From: JAXMEB01 sp046348545
GTDB taxonomy: Bacteria; Pseudomonadota; Gammaproteobacteria; Berkiellales; Berkiellaceae
Assembly: GCA_046348545.1 (NCBI GenBank)
Contig: JAXMEB010000004.1
Location: 310,001-374,000, forward strand
Length of the DNA stretch: 64,000 bases
Direction of reading: 5' to 3'
Numbering within the stretch: position 1 is the stretch's first letter; every line of letters begins with the position of its first letter. The position numbers and the translations under genes are program-made. Under the pieces are notes generated by a model. It did no database searches and had not been told where the DNA came from. It saw nothing but the letters and a program-made list of their open reading frames with translations. Positions 59,162-64,000 of the stretch are shown one piece after another.

Positions 59162-61024
59162 ATGAATCGTTACCCGATGTGGAAATATGCTGTATTAGGC
59201 TTGATACTGCTTTTTAGCTTTATCTATGCAGTGCCTAACTTATTTGGCGAAGATCATGCTGTTCAGATTTCTAATAGCCAAGGTATAGCTGCATCGGGTG
59301 AGATGCTAGATTCGATTAAGGATGCCTTAGGGCAGGCAAAGATTCAGTACAAGTCTGTTGAACTTGACAACGATGAGACCGTTCTGATTCGTTTTAATTC
59401 AGGACAAGCGCAGCTAGAAGGCCAGGATGTTTTGCAATCCATTGTCGGCAAGCAATGGACTGTTGCACTGAATTTAGCGCCCGTGACTCCAAAATGGTTG
59501 AGTGCCTTGGGTGCAGAGCCCATGAAATTGGGGCTTGATCTCCGTGGTGGGGTCCATTTCTTGGTGGAAGTCGACCTAGAATCTGCGATTCATCGTAGAG
59601 CTGAATCGTATCTCACGGAAATTCGCAATGTATTAAGAGAAGGCAAACTTCGATATTTAAAAATTGCAATGCCGTCGTCGAGTGAAGTGAGTTTGCTTTT
59701 CAGAGAAAAAGAAGCGCGTGATGAGGGGTTTAAGACATTAGTACAAAATTTGCCTGAATTAGAATTTTCTCGAGTTCAAACAGGTGAGCTCTTTGAAATT
59801 CAAGGGCGCATTAATCAGCAAGTGATACAAGATATTCGCAATCAAACGGTTGAACAAACGATTATTACCCTTAGAAATCGGGTGAATGAACTGGGGGTTG
59901 CTGAATCGGTAGTTCAACGCCAAGGTCTGAATCATGTTGTCGTGGAGCTTCCTGGTATACAAGATACCGCACGTGCAAAAGATATACTGGGCAAAACGGC
60001 AACCTTAGAATTCAAACTCCGCGATCATGATCATGATGTGAGTGAAGCGCTGAGTGGACGGTCCATTCCAGGTGCAAAATTATATTATGACAAAGAAGGG
60101 ATCCCTGTTCTTTTGAAGAACCGGGTCCTATTATCGGGTGATGCCATTATCGGTGCGGTCGTGGGGACTGACGGTCAAACAGGTCGTCCTGCAGTGAATA
60201 TTCGAGTCGGTGGGGCAGGGTTAGGCCTATTCAAAAAGGAAACGCGTGACAATGTTGGTAAGCAGATGGGCGTGGTTTATATCGAGACACGCACCGTTGA
60301 AACCAAACAAGACGGTCAGGTTGTTAAGAAAACTGAAACAGAAGAATCTGTTATCAGTGTAGCAAGGATCAATAGCGCATTAGGCAGTCAATTTCAAATA
60401 ACAGGCTTGACTCTGAATGAAGCTAAAAATCTGTCTCTGTTTCTAAGAGCAGGTGCTTTACCAGCCAGTATTTCGATCGTAGAAGAGCGCACGGTGGGCC
60501 CAAGCTTGGGAGAAGAGAATATTCGAATGGGCTTACTCTCGATTCAGGTTGGTTTTATTGCGGTTCTGGTTGCGATGATTTTGTACTACAGTTTATTTGG
60601 ACTGATAGCAAACATTGCTCTATTTATGAACGTTATTCTATTGGTTGCCTTATTGTCTTTAATTGGTGCAACGCTCACTTTACCGGGGATGGCCGGTATT
60701 GTACTCACGATTGGTATGGCAGTAGATGCCAACGTGCTTATCTTTGAACGGATCCGGGAGGAACTCAGAAATGGTATGTCACCTCAGGGTGCAATCCATA
60801 GTGGATTTGAACGCGCGATGGCAACCATTATCGATTCTAATCTGACAACCTTAATTGTGGGTGTCATTTTATTTGGAATTGGCTCAGGTCCTATCCGAGG
60901 ATTTGCAATCACATTGTGTATAGGGATTGTTACCTCCATGATCACTGCGATTATGGGGACGCGAGCGATTGTCAATATTGTCTATGGTGGGCGTCAGGTC
61001 AAGCAACTGAGAGTGGGGATTTAA
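59162..61024 (+). CDS. secD: Protein translocase subunit SecD
   Basis: 620-aa RND-type inner-membrane protein that uses the proton gradient to aid late steps of SecYEG translocation. First helix near residue 10, LGLDLRGGVHFLVEVD near 120, a large periplasmic domain, then five C-terminal helices with GMAGIVLTIGMAVDANVLIFERIREE near 520. ATG 59162 has AAGGA upstream. The secF start is 1 bp after the stop. Confidence 0.97.
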   Translation: MNRYPMWKYAVLGLILLFSFIYAVPNLFGEDHAVQISNSQGIAASGEMLDSIKDALGQAKIQYKSVELDNDETVLIRFNSGQAQLEGQDVLQSIVGKQWTVALNLAPVTPKWLSALGAEPMKLGLDLRGGVHFLVEVDLESAIHRRAESYLTEIRNVLREGKLRYLKIAMPSSSEVSLLFREKEARDEGFKTLVQNLPELEFSRVQTGELFEIQGRINQQVIQDIRNQTVEQTIITLRNRVNELGVAESVVQRQGLNHVVVELPGIQDTARAKDILGKTATLEFKLRDHDHDVSEALSGRSIPGAKLYYDKEGIPVLLKNRVLLSGDAIIGAVVGTDGQTGRPAVNIRVGGAGLGLFKKETRDNVGKQMGVVYIETRTVETKQDGQVVKKTETEESVISVARINSALGSQFQITGLTLNEAKNLSLFLRAGALPASISIVEERTVGPSLGEENIRMGLLSIQVGFIAVLVAMILYYSLFGLIANIALFMNVILLVALLSLIGATLTLPGMAGIVLTIGMAVDANVLIFERIREELRNGMSPQGAIHSGFERAMATIIDSNLTTLIVGVILFGIGSGPIRGFAITLCIGIVTSMITAIMGTRAIVNIVYGGRQVKQLRVGI

Positions 61025-61025
61025 C

Positions 61026-61952
61026 ATGGAGTTTTTTAAGAAGCAAACCAACATTGCCTTCATGGGCGCTCGCCGTTATACCGCAGCAATCTCAGTGATG
61101 ATGATCTGTGTTTCACTGTTCTTTTTATATACAAAAGGTCTGAACTTTGCGCTTGATTTTACCGGAGGGAGTTTGTTGGAGCTTAGGTTGCAGGACGCTG
61201 TTGATCTAGAGCAAATCCGTGACGTTTTAAAAGATAAAGGTTATGCCGATGCCAAAGTCATGCAGTATGGAACACCAAAGGATATTTTAATTCGGATCTC
61301 CAATCGTTCCGGCGAATCAGAACAAGTCCTTGGCAAAAAAATTCATGAAGCCCTCAATCAAGCCATCCCGGCTGAATTAAGACGAATCGAATTTGTTGGG
61401 AGTGAGGTTGGCCAGCAACTTGCAGAGCAAGGGGGCCTAGCTGTGTTGGTCGCGTTGCTAGCAACCATGCTCTATATTGGCATGCGGTTTGAATATCGCT
61501 TTGCTATTAGTGCTGCCGTTGCATTAATTCACGATCCGATTTTGATTTTAGGTATTTTTTCCGCGTTTCAGGTGGAATTTGATCTGGCAACCTTAGCATC
61601 CATCCTAGCCGTCATTGGTTATTCTTTGAATGATACTATCGTTGTTTATGATAGAGTGCGCGAAAATTTCCGGAAAATTCGAAAGGGAACGGCGCGCGAA
61701 ATTTTAGATATGTCTATTAATCAGACGCTCTCTAGAACCATTATGACCTCTGTGATGACCGCGGTGGTCGTCGTCGCTTTGTTATTCTTTGGTGGCGAAT
61801 CGCTACGCGGCTTTTCAATGGCATTTTTGATTGGTATTTTTGTAGGGACCTATTCGTCTATTTATGTCGCAGGCGCGATTGCATTAGCGCTGGGATTAGA
61901 TAAGAAAGATATGATGCCTGCTGCTAAAAAACCTATTGATGATATGCCCTAA
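61026..61952 (+). CDS. secF: Protein translocase subunit SecF
   Basis: 308-aa partner of SecD. FALDFTGGSLLELRLQ near residue 40 is the SecF N-terminal motif. LASILAVIGYSLNDTIVVYDRVRENF near 190 holds the family's helix-4 residues, and TLSRTIMTSVMTAVVVVALL follows. Two bases separate it from secD. The operon ends with a hairpin repeat at 61965-62020. Confidence 0.97.
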   Translation: MEFFKKQTNIAFMGARRYTAAISVMMICVSLFFLYTKGLNFALDFTGGSLLELRLQDAVDLEQIRDVLKDKGYADAKVMQYGTPKDILIRISNRSGESEQVLGKKIHEALNQAIPAELRRIEFVGSEVGQQLAEQGGLAVLVALLATMLYIGMRFEYRFAISAAVALIHDPILILGIFSAFQVEFDLATLASILAVIGYSLNDTIVVYDRVRENFRKIRKGTAREILDMSINQTLSRTIMTSVMTAVVVVALLFFGGESLRGFSMAFLIGIFVGTYSSIYVAGAIALALGLDKKDMMPAAKKPIDDMP

Positions 61953-61964
61953 GTTCTAAAAATT

Positions 61965-62020
61965 CCTTCTCCCAGCTAGTCCGTCCGAAGCATTAGCCAA
62001 GGCGGATTGTGGGAGAGGGT
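61965..62020. terminator. REP-like hairpin after secF
   Basis: CCTTCTCCCA and TGGGAGAGGG are inverted arms around ~35 bp containing GTCCGTCCGAAGC. Related to the palindrome at 17087-17109. It lies between the convergent secF and suhB genes and may terminate both. Confidence 0.55.
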
Positions 62021-62038
62021 GAAAGCGACCTCGGCCTG

Positions 62039-62827
62039 TTATTTGAGGCGAGTAGCTTGTTGAATCACATCCAGCAATAACGGGTGAGTTTTAAGGTTCC
62101 CTGCGACCAAAGTGCGCTGACCTAGGATATCTTTGCTGCCATCAAAGGTGCTGACAACCCCGCCGGCTTCATGGATCATGAGCGCGGCTGCGGCGAAATC
62201 CCAATCTTGTAATCCATATTCCCAAAAGCCATCCAAACGTCCTGCCGCAACGTAGGCTAAATCAAGAGCCGCTGCGCCCGCGCGTCGAATACCGGAGGCG
62301 AGTGGGAACAATGATTTTAAAATCGCTAAGTACTCATCCATGATGCTAACTTCACGGAATGGAAAACCTGTTCCCAGCAGTGCGTTATCCAGCGTAGGGG
62401 TTGTGCTGATCCGCATACGTCTTGCGTTAAGCTGAGCGCCTTGTCCGCGTGATGCGGTAAAGAGCTCATCGCGGATCGGATCGTAGATGATGCCATGCTC
62501 AACACGATCACGCTCTTTGACAGCTATCGAAACACAAAATTGCGGAAATCCATGAACGAAATTAGTGGTACCGTCTAGTGGATCGATAATCCAAGTCGTA
62601 TCATCCCCTTTGATTTCACCGCATTCTTCGCTGAGAATGCTATGGTGAGGATAAGCTTTTTGGATGACTCGAAGAATCGAATCTTCGACTGCTCTATCGA
62701 CCTGTGTGACATAGTCATGTTTGCTTTTAGTCTCAATCTGAAGGGGGGGCTTCTCATCATAAGCCCTGCGCATCAATTTACCGCCTTCGCGGGCCGCTTT
62801 AACGCCAATGTTAACTAAAGGGTGCAT
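62039..62827 (-). CDS. suhB: Inositol monophosphatase family protein SuhB
   Basis: 262 aa. Mg-dependent phosphatase of the inositol monophosphatase family; SuhB also binds ribosomal-RNA antitermination complexes in enterobacteria. Metal residues are visible in SILSEECGEI near residue 64, WIIDPLDGTTNFVHGFP near 83, and LQDWDFAAAALMIHEAGG near 205. ATG 62827. It is divergent from trmJ, 106 bp apart, the usual neighbour order in this group. Confidence 0.94.
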   Translation of the reverse strand: MHPLVNIGVKAAREGGKLMRRAYDEKPPLQIETKSKHDYVTQVDRAVEDSILRVIQKAYPHHSILSEECGEIKGDDTTWIIDPLDGTTNFVHGFPQFCVSIAVKERDRVEHGIIYDPIRDELFTASRGQGAQLNARRMRISTTPTLDNALLGTGFPFREVSIMDEYLAILKSLFPLASGIRRAGAAALDLAYVAAGRLDGFWEYGLQDWDFAAAALMIHEAGGVVSTFDGSKDILGQRTLVAGNLKTHPLLLDVIQQATRLK

Positions 62828-62933
62828 GGTTATCTTACTTTCATGGAAAGGAAACGATTATAATCCCCGAAGCTTTGAAGTCAAAGTTAAAACCCTTAAT
62901 AGATTCTACCCTGGTAAGATAAAAGTTACAAAG

Positions 62934-63653
62934 ATGACAAAATATATACGAATTGTGCTCGTTGAACCCTCTCATCCAGGCAATATTGGTGCTACTGCAA
63001 GGGCGATGAAAACAATGGGCTTGATGCGATTGTATTTGGTGAATCCCCTCCGTTTTCCAGATGAGGAAGCTGTGGTTCGAGCGGGTCGAGCGGTTGAGAT
63101 ATTGGATAATGCTGTCATTTGTTCTAATTTAAATCATGCTTTGTTTGACTGTGGATTGGTTTTTGGGACCAGTGCTCGGGATAGAGCGTTGAATTGGCCC
63201 GCTATGAGTCCAGAAGGCGCAGCTCAGAAAACATCCAATGTGCTTGGTTCAACGGATGTTGCTTTTGTATTTGGCAGAGAACGGACAGGGCTGACAAATG
63301 AAGAATTGGCAGCTTGTCACATCCAAATTAATATTCCGACCAATCCAGACTATCCCTCCTTAAATCTCGCTAGCGCAGTTCAGATAGTCACTTATGAAAT
63401 TTATAAGCAATTAAATAGAGAAAAAAGAATCTCAACAGCTAAAGAGAGTGTGGCATTAGCGACGAGTCAAGAGATAGCTTCTTTTTACGATCACCTAGAA
63501 AAAACGTTGATTGAAGTAGAGTTTTTAGATCCGGCACTTCCGAAGCATTTGATGGCTCGATTGAAGCGGTTATTTGGCAAGGCGGAATTAGAGCAGCAGG
63601 AGGTTAATATCTTAAGAGGTATTTTGACGGCAGTTCGTCGTAAAATCAATTGA
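62934..63653 (+). CDS. trmJ: tRNA/rRNA methyltransferase TrmJ-like (SPOUT)
   Basis: 239 aa. SPOUT-class 2'-O-methyltransferase; TrmJ methylates position 32 of several tRNAs. The fold motifs are present: EPSHPGNIGATARAMKTMGL near residue 10, FVFGRERTGLTNEEL near 110, and NPDYPSLNLASAVQIVTYE near 138, forming the trefoil knot. ATG 62934 fits the family start; an open extension to 62808 overlaps suhB's promoter and lacks homology. Confidence 0.92.
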   Translation: MTKYIRIVLVEPSHPGNIGATARAMKTMGLMRLYLVNPLRFPDEEAVVRAGRAVEILDNAVICSNLNHALFDCGLVFGTSARDRALNWPAMSPEGAAQKTSNVLGSTDVAFVFGRERTGLTNEELAACHIQINIPTNPDYPSLNLASAVQIVTYEIYKQLNREKRISTAKESVALATSQEIASFYDHLEKTLIEVEFLDPALPKHLMARLKRLFGKAELEQQEVNILRGILTAVRRKIN

Positions 63654-63762
63654 GCTTACGCCCCCTCCCTTTCGTCTCTTGAGCTTACCTTTCGTCTGAT
63701 TCTGATGGACATAAGGCTCATTTAAAATATCATTGAAATCTTTTAATGTGTAGAGAATCAAG
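63654..63762. other. Short direct repeats in the gap after trmJ
   Basis: TTGAGCTTAC ... CCTTTCGTCTC followed by TTGAGCTTACCTTTCGTCTG (63651-63699) is a ~20-bp imperfect tandem duplication. The rest is AT-rich and probably the promoter of the next gene. No other feature seen. Confidence 0.4.
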
Positions 63763-64000
63763 ATGTTTGGCCAAGCTTTAAGCTTTTGTGAAAAAAATAT
63801 TCCATTTCGAAATATCAATATTGAAAAAACTTCTCTAAAAGAAGACCAATTTCTCAAATATGTAAGTAAAAACCAAACATTGAAAGATATCAGAGAATAT
63901 ATTGAAAAAACGGATGATGGTAAAATTTTGCTAAATGAATTACTTGTGGCATTAAAAAACAAAGATGGCAGTGCAAGTATATTTTCTAACGATTATGCAC
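63763..64000 (+). CDS. Unknown protein, N-terminal part (runs off window)
   Basis: Starts ATG 63763 with AGAATCAAG upstream and remains open for 79 codons to the window end: MFGQALSFCEKNIPFRN ... QTLKDIREYIEKTDDGK ... LLVALKNKDGSASIF. Polar, lysine-rich, helical. No family recognised. A minus-strand frame in the same place is weaker and starts within trmJ. Confidence 0.55.
   Translation, partial: MFGQALSFCEKNIPFRNINIEKTSLKEDQFLKYVSKNQTLKDIREYIEKTDDGKILLNELLVALKNKDGSASIFSNDYA

Noticed and set aside
63612..63962. Minus-strand 116-codon ORF at the right edge
   Set aside because: Overlaps the trmJ end and a better + strand frame from ATG 63763; lysine-rich + strand composition is more typical of a gene here.

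Overview
This window looks like the chromosome of a gammaproteobacterium in or near the Legionellales, possibly a protist- or animal-cell-associated one. The conserved gene runs (gltX-cysS, pepA-holC-valS, lptF-lptG, yajC-secD-secF with suhB and trmJ) are gammaproteobacterial. The ankyrin-repeat proteins, very large orphan proteins, EF-hand protein and heavy load of insertion sequences fit a host-associated lifestyle. Genus is not determined.

Layout. 0-7 kb: end of gltX, cysS, two paralogous membrane proteins with acidic tails, DUF4124 and DUF3579 genes, pssA, a short leuA and a small HolD-like gene. 7-17 kb: accessory region with two copies of an IS5-family element that carries a GIY-YIG nuclease gene, a 947-residue orphan protein, an 881-residue ankyrin protein and a broken M61-like peptidase gene. 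17-26 kb: an acidic-tailed protein, a DASS anion transporter, prfC, a ferritin-like metal hydrolase, an esterase, a fatty-acid desaturase, and an MFS exporter divergent from a LysR regulator. 26-32 kb: a cassette of small orphan genes (EF-hand protein, two GG-leader-like peptides and others) around a pair of identical inverted IS4-family elements. 32-39 kb: valS, holC, pepA, then lptF and lptG divergent from them. 39-55.5 kb: an orphan membrane protein, then an island bounded by two ~500-bp direct repeats. The island carries a giant ankyrin/helicase-like ATPase gene whose first ~100 codons are split by two IS3-family insertions. 55.5-64 kb: RDD protein, two nucleotide-sugar genes, tRNA-Leu(CAA), yajC-secDF, suhB, trmJ and the start of another gene.

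The most striking non-coding feature is a dispersed element of about 105-256 bp with TATACCC...GGGTATA ends and imperfect terminal inverted repeats. It is present at 11 loci, usually right after stop codons. It resembles a MITE with TA target sites. Several copies are themselves targets of ISs, and their flanks allow events to be reconstructed: a 1.45-kb inversion between the two IS4 copies, and an IS5 insertion at CTAG into a second repeat block whose uninterrupted copy is also in the window.

All product calls are from reading motifs by eye; no database search was run.
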